Positions 11,876-22,077 of a stretch of 64,000 nt of DNA are shown in pieces. Position 1 is the stretch's first letter. The number at the start of each line of letters is the position of its first letter. Location: contig NC_045147.1 in the NCBI RefSeq assembly GCF_008831285.2, positions 766,001 through 830,000 of the forward strand, in the 5' to 3' direction. The DNA comes from Nymphaea colorata. Lineage: Eukaryota; Streptophyta; Magnoliopsida; Nymphaeales; Nymphaeaceae. A program made the position numbers and the translations under genes. The notes under the pieces were generated by a model. The model worked only from the letters and a program-made list of their open reading frames with translations. It made no database searches and was not told the origin of the DNA.

Positions 11876-12286
11876 TTGACAGACCCAAAAAGACCGAATG
11901 CCATGAGAGTTGTTGGTAAGATTGGAAAGCATAAAGTAGTAGTACTCCTAGACTCGGGTGCTACACACAATTTTGTTAGTGAAGAAGCAGCTCAAGCAGT
12001 TGGGTGTCCACTAGAAGAACAACAGCCAATCTCAGTCATGGTAGGAGATGGATCCAAACTCGTATGCACACAAAAATGCAAAGGGGTCCTACTATGCATG
12101 CAAAAGGTACCATTCACGGTTGATCTTTTAGTACTCCCCATCGGTGGTGTCGATGTGGTATTGGGGGTACAATGGCTAGAGACTCTAGGGGACATCTCTT
12201 GGAATTTCAAAGACATGAGTATGTCTTTTGCTAAGGAGGGAGGTGACCAAAACGTCACCCTAAAGGCAGTAAATACCAACGTTGAA
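11876..12286 (+). pseudogene. Gypsy aspartic protease, cut off by a deletion
   Basis: The frame encodes a retropepsin-like fold with the active-site motif [14 protein letters not shown] and the downstream [19 protein letters not shown], where reverse transcriptase would normally follow. The sequence instead jumps at 12286/12287 into LTR DNA. It lies in a different frame from gag upstream. Confidence 0.9.
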
Positions 12287-12948
12287 CCGACCGAGGCCTG
12301 CAGCAGCCGTACACCATCCATTTCTGTTGTCGTGATCCTCTATCGCTCTTGCCAGCTCTTACTAGAAGACCAGGCGGGTCTAGCCTCCACTCCACCTCCT
12401 TGCTGTGATATCCGAGAGTGGCTAAGCCACTGGTTTTCTCTCGGATCCTATTGCTGATTAAGTCGATCTCTCATCGGCTAGGTAACTTCTAAACATCCTA
12501 TAGAACGGGGTTATTGGGTGCATTTGCTTTCTAAGCCAGGCTCTAGCCATTTGCTACTGTCGGTAGTCCCTCCAAGGCACCTTGCCAAGGACACGACTGC
12601 GAGTAGCTAGACCACCAATGGGAAAGGGCATGGTTTGGCTGTTCTTATGAATTGTATGCATGGTTTGGGAACGAATGATGAGTGAGTTGTGAGAGTTAAA
12701 TCTGTATCGCTCGCGTTTGTACTAGCCTTAATCCCCTCAGTGTTGTAATAGGATTGAAGACTTGGGATAGGGAAAACATACTTGTATCTTATACCCAGGG
12801 TACTATTAAACTGGGGTTGCTGTCCGGCGGGAAAAGTTTTGTAAATATAATTTGCTTAAGTGTGGACTTTAGGCTCCCGCGAGTTGATCCTGGACTTGGG
12901 ATCTATTCTCAGGCGTAGAAATCGCTAGCCGGGTCTAGGTTCCCACCA
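12287..12948 (+). repeat. 3' LTR remnant of the Gypsy element
   Basis: These 662 bp match 8714-9389 of the 5' LTR closely, apart from one 14-bp gap and scattered substitutions. The first about 2.5 kb of the LTR is missing because of the deletion that also removed pol. Confidence 0.93.
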
Positions 12949-13842
12949 CAACTCAACATAAGGAATGGAGAGACGCCATGGATAGCGAGATTCGTGAAGA
13001 AAAGAAGACTTGGACTATTACATCATGTCAAATAAGATAAAACCAATCAGATGCAAATGAGTTTACAAAATTAAACTAAAATCAGATGGATCCTTAGAAC
13101 GTTACAAGGCTAAACTGGTGGCCAAAGGATATGCTCAACAAGAGGGATTGAACTATAATGAAACATTCGCTCCGATCACAAAAATGGTCACAATATGTAC
13201 TCTTTTTACTATAGCAGCTAATTGAGATTGGATCATGTGTCAAATGGCCGTTAATAATGCATTTCTACATGGTCATTCTAGTATACGTTGATGACTTGAT
13301 AATTTTAGAAAATATAAAGGATGGAATTGATAATTTCAAATAATTTCTATGTAAAAAATTTCACATGACGGACCTAGACAAACCTAAATATTTTTTGGGA
13401 ATTGAAATCGCTCGTTCTTTAAAAGGTATATATCTCTCACAACAAAAATATGCTCTAGATATTATTCATGAAACAGGTCTTTTGGGAGCAAAACCAACAT
13501 AAACACCAATGGAACAAAAGCATGGATTGGATAAAGATCATGAAGACTACATCAAAGATCCAACACAATATCGTTGGCTTATTGGGAGACTAATCTATCT
13601 CAACATTACATGCCCATGTATACAATACGCCGTGCATGCAACAACCACACATACCCCACCTACAAGTGGCATTTCGAGTTATTCGATATCTCAAGAAAAA
13701 TCCGGGCCAATTTTGTGATTTAGATTGGGCTACTTGCCGTCAAACGCGATGATTTGTCATTGGCTGTTGTGTGTTCCTTGGTCTAGTTCTCATAACTTGA
13801 AAGTCAAAGAAACAACAAATGGTGTCACGATCGTCTACTGTA

Positions 13843-14130
13843 GCTGAATATAAATCCATGGCTAATGTGGTATGTGAAATAACATGGTTAAGATATCTAT
13901 TGAACACCTTTTGGAGTTAGTCAACTACATCCAGCAACGGTTTTCTGTGACAACCAGGCAACATTACATATAGCTGAAAATCCAGAGCTGAATATAGATC
14001 CATGGCTAATGTGGTATGCGAAATAACATGGTTAAGATATCTATTGAATGATTTTGGAGTTAGTCAACTACATCCAGCAACGATTTTCTGTGACAACCAA
14101 ACAGCATTACATATAGCTCAAAATCCAATT
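13843..14130 (+). repeat. 144-bp tandem duplication in Copia-1 RNase H
   Basis: The block starting gctgaatata at 13843-13986 is repeated at 13987-14130. The period is 48 codons. The copies differ at several sites, including a small indel in the first copy that breaks the frame. Confidence 0.92.
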
Positions 14131-14220
14131 TTCCATGAGCGCACGAAACATATTGAGCTAGATTGTCATGTTGTGCGAAAAAAATTGCCTAAGGGGACAA
14201 TAGGCACATGTTATATCTGA

Positions 14221-14410
14221 AGTAAAGACCAACTAGCAGACTTATTTACTAAAGCGTTAGGAAAATGAGGTTTTTATCATCTATTGCTCAAATTTGGTGT
14301 CGTCAATCTTTACACAGTAAAGACCAACTAGCAGACTTATTTACTAAAGCATTAGGAAAATGAGGTTTTTATCATCTATTGCTCACATTTGGTGTCGTCA
14401 ATCTTTACAC
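14221..14410 (+). repeat. 95-bp tandem duplication at the Copia-1 pol end
   Basis: The block starting agtaaagaccaactagcaga at 14221-14315 is repeated at 14316-14410 with two or so differences. It covers the last codons of pol, so the usual C-terminus is doubled. Confidence 0.93.
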
Positions 14411-14428
14411 ACTTGTTTGAAGGGGGAG

Positions 14429-14784
14429 TGTTAAAGGAAACAACTGCATAAGATTAGGTCCATCGCGACCTTCTCATCCGCTGCCAATTGCCACCTTTCC
14501 ATAAAAGGCCATTCGTCTCAACGCCCATTTCAACGTTCATCTCAATGTCTCCCCTTCAACTTGCCTCAAATATCAAACTCATTTATTTAGGAAACTTTGA
14601 CACGTGAGGAAAGGAGAGCTGGCTCCTTACCGTTGTAAAGTTTATTGACGTTGTAATTAAACCGTTGTAAAGTTACTGTATGTAATGTCTTGATTTTTGG
14701 CAAATAAAGTGAGTTTTTCCGTCGATAATATTTCTTTCTTGTTCTCGTTTATCGTATCATTCCTGGTGAGTAAATCTATTCACA
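14429..14784 (+). repeat. 3' LTR of Copia-1
   Basis: This 356-bp LTR follows the polypurine tract at 14421-14428. It is homologous to 241-439 plus 3442-3569. A 32-bp tandem step (ccgttgtaaagtt at 14630 and 14662) accounts for most of its extra length. Confidence 0.94.
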
Positions 14785-15290
14785 AGAAGCTTCTTATAAT
14801 GTACAATGCTAAAAGTAGAAGACTAGTATTTGACCAATAATGCTTGTGTTTTTAATATTTCAAACATCGATGCTGAACCTTTTCTTTGTTTTGATGATGG
14901 ATCAGCTTATTAGGTCACAGCGTGGAAGAAAACGGTGATCAAAGGTGGCAATTAACACTGGAGATAGGAGATAAATCTGGCAGGTTCATATGCGAGTTTG
15001 GTGGTGGAAGATGATCGGACCTTGAAAATGGGTGCAAAGGCGATATTTCTTGCATTCGCCGTGTTTGAGGTTGCCAGTTGTTCATCATCACAAAGAAGCA
15101 GTTTACTTTCCTTCTTTCAAGGAAGAAACTTTGTAAAATATATGGCCTACCTCTCCCCCATAATGTAAACACTAGTGATCAGTCTGCTGTTTGCTTCATG
15201 CTTCTCATAAGATGCAGGAAGCAAGTCATACTCATTACCCATCTGATGAGATTAACTTTAGCAAATAAAAAGCATGATTGATATTATCAA
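14785..15290 (-). repeat. Inverted-duplication left arm, second part
   Basis: This continues the arm interrupted at 240. It is the reverse complement of about 17585-18060. Shared landmarks are gtagaagact.gtatttgaccaata (14815), gaagatgatcggaccttgaaaatgg (15008) and the ttccttctttcaa.gaagaaactttgtaaaa stretch (15108). Short open frames here (14939-15172 minus and 15078-15281 plus) have no recognised relatives. Confidence 0.8.
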
Positions 15291-16489
15291 GGACTATGGC
15301 ACGATTAATTTGGGACACAAGGCCTATAGCGAGGGTTTGGGACCTTTACTCACTTCGTTTGAAAAAACAAAGTGTTTTGTTTGCTGCTCAAAGGAATATA
15401 TTGGCCATGGTGACCTACGAACTAACACCATGGTTCCTGCCCTTTTCGTTGGGACAGTCTTTTCCATCAACTTCAACCGCTGATACGGCTTCTGCACGGT
15501 GGACCTAAATGGGGCACTAATTGGGCATCCGCACGGCACGTGGCAGATAGATAGCATACATGCATGAAATCTTCTTGCACCAAGGGTGTGTCTACGACCC
15601 GCTTCAGGGTTTTGGGAGCTCAGGCACTAACGGTTCACTGTTGGAAATGGGTGCAGCTTCCATCGACGTCGTTGCTAACCATTGGAGCTCCTTCGTTCAT
15701 TGATCATTGATCAGCTTCCTCAGCCGCTGATGCTACAGGCGGAATTGTTATCATTTCAGCAATCCCCGTTGCAATGCTTTTCTGAAAGTCCCAACAGCAG
15801 GAGGTCCTTATAGCATTGGCTGTTCGGACATGCATTACCACGGTGGAGAACGATCGTCATTACCTGTTACCGATGCCATAAGAAGAATAGCATTGGCGCT
15901 TTCCCTCTGTCTTGTAGTATTTCATTTTTCAGTTTTGAGCTGCAAACTTTATAATGAAAAATCGGTTGGCAGACAATCAATAGAGTTAGACAGCACTAAA
16001 AATAATGAAGGAAATATGTCAATCATAACAACTTCTTAATTTTAAAGTAAAAAATGTACAATATACTGTGTGTATATATTGCATTTGAGTTTTCAATTAC
16101 TCTTAAATGCAAAATTCACCATGAAAACCAACTTTTTGAAATTCTTTAACAGTAAAGTTACTATTGACTCTAAAAGAACTGGATTTACTTTCTATACTAT
16201 TCAGTTGTCTTTAAAAGTTAGAAAATGGTAAATTTTAGGTTTCTCATTTTGTAAGATCAAATTAATAATTTTAAGTTTGACGAAAAAATGATTTTTAAAC
16301 ATCTCATTTTAAGAAAAATAGTATTACGTATTATAATATCGATTATCTCATCCCTTGGTAAGCGACAAAGGTTTTTTTTTTGCTATAGATATAAGCACCA
16401 TGCCGTTTAAGAAGTTTGCATTCCCCCAACTTAGAGTTTGTTTATGTCAGATATCAGATTAGAGGTTATATGAGATCTGATCACTAATG

Positions 16490-16722
16490 GTGTATTTGAT
16501 AGCCTCAAATCTCAGATCCAGATCTTATCTAAGAATCCTTTTATATGAGACCCATAATGTAAACAAATACTGGATTTACCACCATACGAAAAAGAGGATT
16601 TGATATACTTAATACCTCACATTTGAAGTCAGATGAAAGGGAGGTCAGACCTAAATCTATGGATCTGAAACTTGTAATGATCTCTAATCATCTCACATGC
16701 CAAATCCGAGGCTATCAAACAC
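16490..16722. mobile_element. Small hAT-like MITE, 233 bp
   Basis: The ends are gtgtatttgatagcctc (16490-16506) and gaggctatcaaacac (16708-16722), which are inverted copies with a small difference. They are flanked by cactaatg (16482-16489) and ccctaatg (16723-16730), an 8-bp target duplication with one mismatch, as expected for hAT. It has no coding capacity. Confidence 0.65.
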
Positions 16723-17365
16723 CCCTAATGATGTCAAATCTAAAGATTTGAGGTCAAACCCCCTCCCATTGAACCTCAAATATAAGGTTTTGGCCATATA
16801 TTGAAAATCTCACATCACGCACCATTTTCCTGTAGATCTAAAATCCACTATTATTTATTTTGTAACCCTGCGTATATAAAAGGGATTTCATGTCAGCCTT
16901 GGATTTGAGATCCGAGGATATCAAACGTTTTTTTTCTCCACCACGCTACACAAATGTGATCAACATGTTTTAAAATATATGCTGACATAAAATTATTTTT
17001 TTGGTAAATTATAAATGAGAAATATTTTAGACATCAGTTTTTTTTGTTGAACGAATCGAGATAAAAGTCATGGTTTTGCAAAAAAAGATATATCATTTAT
17101 TTTAAATTCATAATATTTAGGACGTAAAAGTTTACATCTACAAGGTAAGTTTGGAATGAAATGTATGATAAAATCAATCTCAAAATAAAATTAGTTGAAG
17201 ACATTTCTTATACATACATATATGCATAAATTTTGCGTTTATGTGACTAAAAAAACCTGTCCCAAAAGTATGCGTTGGTTTATGTTTCAGAAATTATTCA
17301 TGGTGTTTTTAGTGATGGACTTTTAAATTTGTAGTCATTAACAACATTCATCATATGACAGCATA

Positions 17366-17391
17366 TTATATATATATATATATATATATAA
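17366..17391. repeat. (TA)n microsatellite
   Basis: A simple alternating TA tract of about 26 bp in AT-rich non-coding DNA. Confidence 0.95.
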
Positions 17392-17584
17392 AGTCACGTT
17401 TTTTAGAGGCAAATATTATTTGTGTCCTTTCAGAAAAAGTAAATTTTCATATGAGATCTTATAAGCCACTCATTAATCAAGCGAATCTTTCTTTCAAATA
17501 ATTATACATAGAAAAAAGGCAAGCCCAACATGAACTGAAGTTATCTGTGCACCATACATGCGGGAGGGAATGTGAAATGATAGT

Positions 17585-18293
17585 CTCAATGATGCTTTTT
17601 ATTTACTAAAATTGATCCCATCAGATGGGTTATAAGCATGACTTGCTTCCTGCGTCTTGTGAGAAGCATGAAGCACTTGCAAAGCAGCAGACTCACTAGA
17701 TTTTACATCACGGGGGAGCGGCAGGCCATACATGCATTTTTACAAAGTTTCTTCGTTGAAAGAAGGAAGTTAAGACTGCTTCTATGTGATGACGAACAAC
17801 TGGCAACATCAAACACGGCGAATGCAAGAAAGATCTCCTTTGCACCCATTTTCGAGAAAGTCCGATCATCTTCCGCCACCAAAACTCACATATGCACCTG
17901 CCAGATTTATCTCCCATCTCGAGTGTTAATTACTCCCTTTGGTCGTCGTTCTCTTCCATGCAGTGACCTGGTATGATCCTTCATCAAATCAAATGTAAAA
18001 TATTCAGCACCGATATTTGATTGAAAGACAAACATTATTGGTCGAGTATCAGTCTTCTACTTTCGAAAGAAGCACTAATGCCAACAAGCGAGTGCATCGA
18101 CATCAATGGTTAAAAATGAACTATTCAAAAGTAATTAATTAAGGTGGTAAAACTAACTAACGTCCTTTCCTTCAAGTCCCTGATTCAGCCACCTGCGTGA
18201 AGCATGCATGAATGAGCGGAACACCATGTGAACAACGATCCATCTTATGTGGAAGAGAATTTGATGCGAATGTGCAAATTTCCGTGGTTGAAG
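17585..18293 (+). repeat. Inverted-duplication right arm
   Basis: This matches, in reverse complement, 15290-14785 and then 240-1. It contains a minus-strand copy (17790-17905) of a segment found on the plus strand at 18270-18400, so the unit is itself partly palindromic. An open frame at 17638-17976 follows the repeat and is not a recognised protein. Confidence 0.8.
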
Positions 18294-18960
18294 ATGATCG
18301 GACTTCCTTGAAAATGGCTGCAAAGGACATTCTCTCGATTTCCCCGTGTTTGAGGATGTCAATTGCTCATCATCACTTGCATCTAGAGATCTCCCATCGT
18401 CCAAATTTTGCTTCCGGGACATTTCGACCACAGAGAAGGAGGGGCCCCATGGATGAATTAAGAGCGACTGCTACAGGGCTCGCCTTGTCTCGCAGCCGCT
18501 GATCTTGCAAATCTAAATTGAAGAATACTGTTATAGTTTTCTAGTCATCAAAAGAAACCAGATTGAGGAAATAAGCAAACAAAATCAAAAGTACTGTCAC
18601 CACTCATCGGTCAAATGAACAGCTTGATTTCCTAGTGCTTGCTTTTTTCAGGATTATCTCTTCTCAGCTCCTAGTGCTCGTTTTTATCAGGATCATCTTT
18701 CTCACCTATACAAACAAGGTGAAATTTGGCTATATTTATAGGCGTAAATTGCAGTTCTAGAAAGAGAATAAATGGATGTATATGGATGTGTTTTTTTTCT
18801 CCTCCCATACAGAGAAGTTGGTTTCCCCGCGCATCTTTTTCTGTAACCGAGTTTCTCTCTTCATTTGTGTTCATTCATTACGGCAAAAGAGTCATTGTCA
18901 TAAACAATTGACATTTTTGGAGAATATATATATATAGAGCTCGATTTCATCCCAAGAATA
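18180..18960 (+). repeat. Dispersed repeat, copy 1
   Basis: This is similar over its whole length to 24150-24890 in the same orientation. Shared stretches include gaagatgatc.gacttcc.t, catttcgaccacagagaagg, tcatcaaaagaaaccagattga and a final tggtttcccc.cgcatcttttt. It extends the right arm of the inverted duplication. A conserved minus-strand peptide fragment (DDEQL.SSNT) appears in several copies, but I do not recognise a protein. Confidence 0.8.
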
Positions 18961-19799
18961 TTTCTTTCTAATTATGCAACTTTCTGATTATGAACATTGA
19001 ATTGGCAAAGATTCTTCTTTCAATTTTCAATGCAAAATTGATCAGGGCCCTACATCTACTTTGAAATGGTTCACATTTTTCAAAGAAGTTAGAAGGTGCT
19101 TTGCTCTATCTAGCTAACATAAGTACCGGACATATATATCAGATTATCGATTCAATTTCAAATCTGTATAGTCAAATTTGGTAAAAGTATATATTCAGAT
19201 CCGATTAATAATGGATGCAGGTTTGATGCTGTGCATTCTCACATTTGAACCCAAGTCCAAGTCCATTAATTCTAATTGGAATTCAATGAATATCCAACCC
19301 AAATAAATATAAATATATCGGATTTTGTGCCACTCGTGTATGAATTCAAGTTTAAAAGTAGGGTTAGAATCTGAGTCCGATTTCAACCCCGTTTGATCAA
19401 GTACTGCAAAGTCTGGATCTACCTCAATGTAAGGCGTTTGCATTCCTTATGCCAACATAAAGCTATAATGTTGAAGTTTAGTCTGGATCTTCACCTTAAC
19501 ACCATTCACTACTTCTACTTTAACTCTTGTGCTTTACCTAACTTGGAGAAACTTTGACCATGTTTTTGCATTCAATTAAATAAAGTTCCATTTTCTACAC
19601 ATGAAGAATACAAGTGGCGTGCACAATCAGCTTTATGTGAAACATGAAAAAAATACACAGACCAATTAAAGTGAATTAATTTAGATGTTAAACCTCCATA
19701 TATGTGTAACCAATATTGCCGTCTCTTAGTTCACACTGTAGGACGAGTTCCTTTTTTTTTTTAATTTCATAGGAAAACCATAGCATCTTGGAAAATGCC
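18961..19799. other. Non-coding, AT-rich
   Basis: No gene is supported. 19130-19440 is a degenerate run of TCTGAATCCGA-like words of the kind found inside small transposons; a chance minus-strand open frame (19195-19443) comes from it. Confidence 0.55.
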
Positions 19800-20103
19800 C
19801 ATGTAATTAGTAGTTTTATTATGTCTGGATCACACGATATGTTCTTGAAATTCCAAGGAAGCATTTGCTTGCCTTGTTAAAAACTAAACCACCAACTTGC
19901 TTTTGTTTACGAGATGCTCTACTTTGGTCTGGTAGACGATAAAATAAATAGACCAGTCTTCTTGTAACTGAAGCTACCAGTGGAGAGCATCTCTTAAACA
20001 AAACCAAGTGGTCGCTTAGTTTTTTAACAAGGCAAGCAAATGCTTCCTTGGAATTTCAAGAACATATCGTGTGATCAGACAGATTAAAACTACTAATTAC
20101 ATG
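19800..20103. repeat. 304-bp hairpin (foldback MITE or small-RNA precursor-like)
   Basis: The left arm from catgtaattagtagtttta at 19800 to about 19920 pairs with the right arm from about 19983 to ctactaattacatg at 20103. In the 93-bp core the arms differ at only about six positions, for example ccaaggaagcatttgcttgc at 19850 against its complement at 20035. The loop is about 60 bp. It has no coding capacity. It may be a foldback transposon, or it could be transcribed into double-stranded RNA. Confidence 0.85.
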
Positions 20104-20460
20104 CGCAGCTTCCAAGCTGCTCTGGTTTTTCTCTGGAATTAGAAAAAAATGGATCTCACCCCTAGAGTGTGAAAAAAAACTATTCATGAGTTCAAGGAGA
20201 TTTTTAAGAGTTCAAATATATATAATGCATCAGGGGTCTCTTGAGCATATTGGGGCACACGAGAAAAATAGAAGGTAGTGCTTGAATGACACCTACAAAA
20301 AATAATTTTTGTAAAAATCGTGCTCATGAGAATGCCACACAATCGTAGAAGGGAAACCAAATCAATAAATGTATAAGAAAACAATGTACTTATACCAGAA
20401 TTTACAAGTTAGTGCATTGACACTAATAGTTCAAAAGTATTCAGAAATAATTAATTATAT
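20104..20460. other. Non-coding, nothing recognised
   Basis: AT-rich sequence with stops in all frames; a 66-codon minus-strand open frame at 20184-20384 has no known relatives. Confidence 0.5.
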
Positions 20461-20883
20461 GGATGTCAATATATCCGATTCAAATAGAATATACCCTTAA
20501 CTATATCTACTGTTTTAGGTATTCACATATTCACATTAATTCAAATACTAGCAAAGAAAAATTATATCCAAACCTGAACTCTTATTTTACAATCTGAATC
20601 CAATTTTTACATACATATCTAAATCCGAATCTGAATTTTGAACCCAAAATAACCAATTTTTAAAATGTAAGAGCATTGAGTATGGGATATTTATTTAAAA
20701 CTAAATTCAATCTGAATCTGACTTTGAATCTGAATCCAATTAGATATTTGTGTGTATGCGAATGCAAATGGGATCAGATGTCATTTATTAAATTCAAATC
20801 CAATCTGATTTTTTACAAATATTAATTTTTTTTCATATCTGATTTTTGAGAAATGGTTCAGTCGATATGATATATTGACATCC
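20461..20883. mobile_element. MITE with exact 15-bp terminal inverted repeats
   Basis: The ends ggatgtcaatatatc (20461-20475) and gatatattgacatcc (20869-20883) are perfect inverted repeats. The interior is 423 bp of degenerate AATCTGAATCC-like words. No target duplication is obvious, so the superfamily is not certain, though ends beginning GGATGTCAAT are common in plant hAT-type MITEs. Confidence 0.7.
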
Positions 20884-21033
20884 CTGCAGTGAAAGCTGAA
20901 AACATGTTTTGCTTTACTTTTTTGTTGCATCACCTCTTGTTTGGCAACAAAAAGTTGGGTGTTTTCTGTCTTCCTAGTTCTTGTCCACAACGAAGCGGCG
21001 ATCTCTTTCAAAATCAATGAAGGCGTGGGAAAC

Positions 21034-22077
21034 GGTTCCGTGGGAAGTGATGGCAACAAAATAACCCATTTGCGGGCCGGAAAAGTGCAAGTGGGCGTGT
21101 CGTTCTCCAAATGGAGCGACGCAAATTGAGGGAAAATGAAGAAAGGCTAACATGTGACCCGTCGTTGCTTTGCTGTGAGAGAAGCAAGGGAAGGGAAGGG
21201 AAGGGAAGGGAAGGGAAGTGATAGGGGCCAGCTTAGGAGCCCACCGGTTCATTTCTGCGGCAGTTTGCAGTGCCCTAGGGTCCGTTCCTACCAGGAAGTG
21301 TTCATTGCATGGCCTGCATGAAAACTGTAAAGCCCTCAAAAGAAATGGTAAAAGCCGTGGAGTAATAAATAAAATGTCCATCTTTTTAATGGTAATAGCA
21401 ATAAAGGCTGCTCAAAAGTGAGCATGGGAAAAATTATGGGAAGGCGTACTCATTTATTTCCAGAAGCTTCCCCCATATTTAGAAACCAACTGGTCCCTCT
21501 ATAAGAAAAGAATTTATTGTCATGGACACCTCCGCTATACATGCACATAAGCAAGCCGATTTGTTTCTAAATATATGTTAATAAAATCGGATTCATTTTC
21601 TTACATGTATAGTGGAGGTGTCCATGACAATAAATTCTTTTCTTATAGAGGGACCAGTTGGTTTTTAAATATGGGGGAAGCTTCTGGAAATAAATGAGTA
21701 CGCCTTCCCATAATTTTTCCCATGCTCACTTTTGAGCAGCCTTTATTGCTATTACCATTAAAAAGATGGCTTCACGGCTTTTACCATTTCATTTGAGGGC
21801 TTTACAGTTTTCATGCAGGCCATGCAATGAACACTTGTTGATAGGAATGAACCATAAGGCGCTACAAACTGCCGCCGAAGTGAACCGGTGAGCTCCTACT
21901 ATCACTTCACTTCCCTTCCCTTCCCTTCCCTTCCCTTGCTTCTCTCACAGCAAAGCAACGACAGGCCACATGTTGGCGTTTCTTCATTTGCGTCGCTCCA
22001 TTTGGAGAAGGACACGCCCACTTGCACTTTTCCGGCCCACAAATGGGTTATTTTGTTGCCATCACTTCCCATGGAAC
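21034..22077. repeat. 1.04-kb foldback with arms of about 510 bp
   Basis: Arm 21034-21562 is the reverse complement of arm 21586-22077, with small indels and a loop of only about 20-60 bp around 21570. Matching landmarks are the gggaagtgatggcaacaaaat start against its complement at 22050-22075, an AAGGG pentamer array (21186-21218) against its mirror (21906-21936), and ggacacctccgctatacatg against catgtatagtggaggtgtcc at 21604. Open frames across it follow the symmetry and are not convincing genes. It could be a foldback transposon or an inverted gene-fragment duplication able to make long double-stranded RNA. Confidence 0.9.

Larger units (their letters stand above)
6216..12948 (+). mobile_element. 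Ty3-Gypsy LTR retrotransposon, internally deleted
   Basis: The element starts TGATGCAGAC at 6216 and ends TTCCCACCA at 12948. It is flanked by the 5-bp duplication CAACT (6211-6215 and 12949-12953). The parts are a 5' LTR, primer binding site, gag, zinc knuckle and aspartic protease, and then an abrupt join to the last 662 bp of an LTR. Reverse transcriptase, RNase H, integrase and most of the 3' LTR are missing. The missing pol prevents a firm lineage call; the single gag-protease layout and the zinc knuckle fit a plant Gypsy. Confidence 0.93.
12954..14420 (+). pseudogene. Copia-1 reverse transcriptase and RNase H remains
   Basis: The sequence resumes the Copia-1 frame broken at 6215. Recognisable pieces are KAKLVAKGYAQQEGLNYNETFAP (near 13108), NNAFLHG (near 13255) joined directly to LVYVDDLII (near 13280), PKYFLGIEIARS, the RNase H start SRSSTVAEYKSMANVV, and CDNQTALHIAQNP with HERTKHIELDCHVV. 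Part of the RT palm between NAFLHG and YVDD is deleted. Many stops and two tandem duplications break it. Confidence 0.88.
241..14784 (+). mobile_element. Copia-1: Ty1-copia LTR retrotransposon, decayed, with nested insertions
   Basis: The element runs from TGTTAAAGG at 241 to ATTCACA at 14784 and is flanked by the exact 5-bp target duplication AGAAG (236-240 and 14785-14789). It has a primer binding site (3570) and a polypurine tract, AGGGGGAG (14421-14428). The pol order is protease/integrase before reverse transcriptase/RNase H, which is the Copia order. A LINE interrupts the 5' LTR and a Gypsy element interrupts pol. Without those insertions it would be about 4.8 kb. The LTRs differ at many sites and the reading frame is broken throughout, so it is old and cannot move by itself. 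Confidence 0.95.
15291..17584. other. Spacer between inverted arms, no gene recognised
   Basis: Overlapping short open frames at 15274-15557 on both strands and one at 15830-16039 match nothing I know. From 16040 the DNA is AT-rich and non-coding, apart from a small MITE at 16490-16722 and related ATCTGAGGTT-like decay between 16730 and 16930. Confidence 0.6.

Noticed and set aside
17638-17976. 112-codon open frame (MTCFLRLVRSMKHLQSS)
   Set aside because: It lies in the inverted duplication and the corresponding frame in the other arm is broken; no domain is recognised.
21186-21218. AAGGG array as a telomere-like repeat
   Set aside because: Plant telomeres are TTTAGGG. This array is short and mirrored in the other arm of the foldback, so it is a simple repeat inside that structure.
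20974-21381. 135-codon minus-strand open frame in the foldback
   Set aside because: The frame crosses the AAGGG repeat and is not kept as an open frame in the mirrored arm, so there is no sign of selection.
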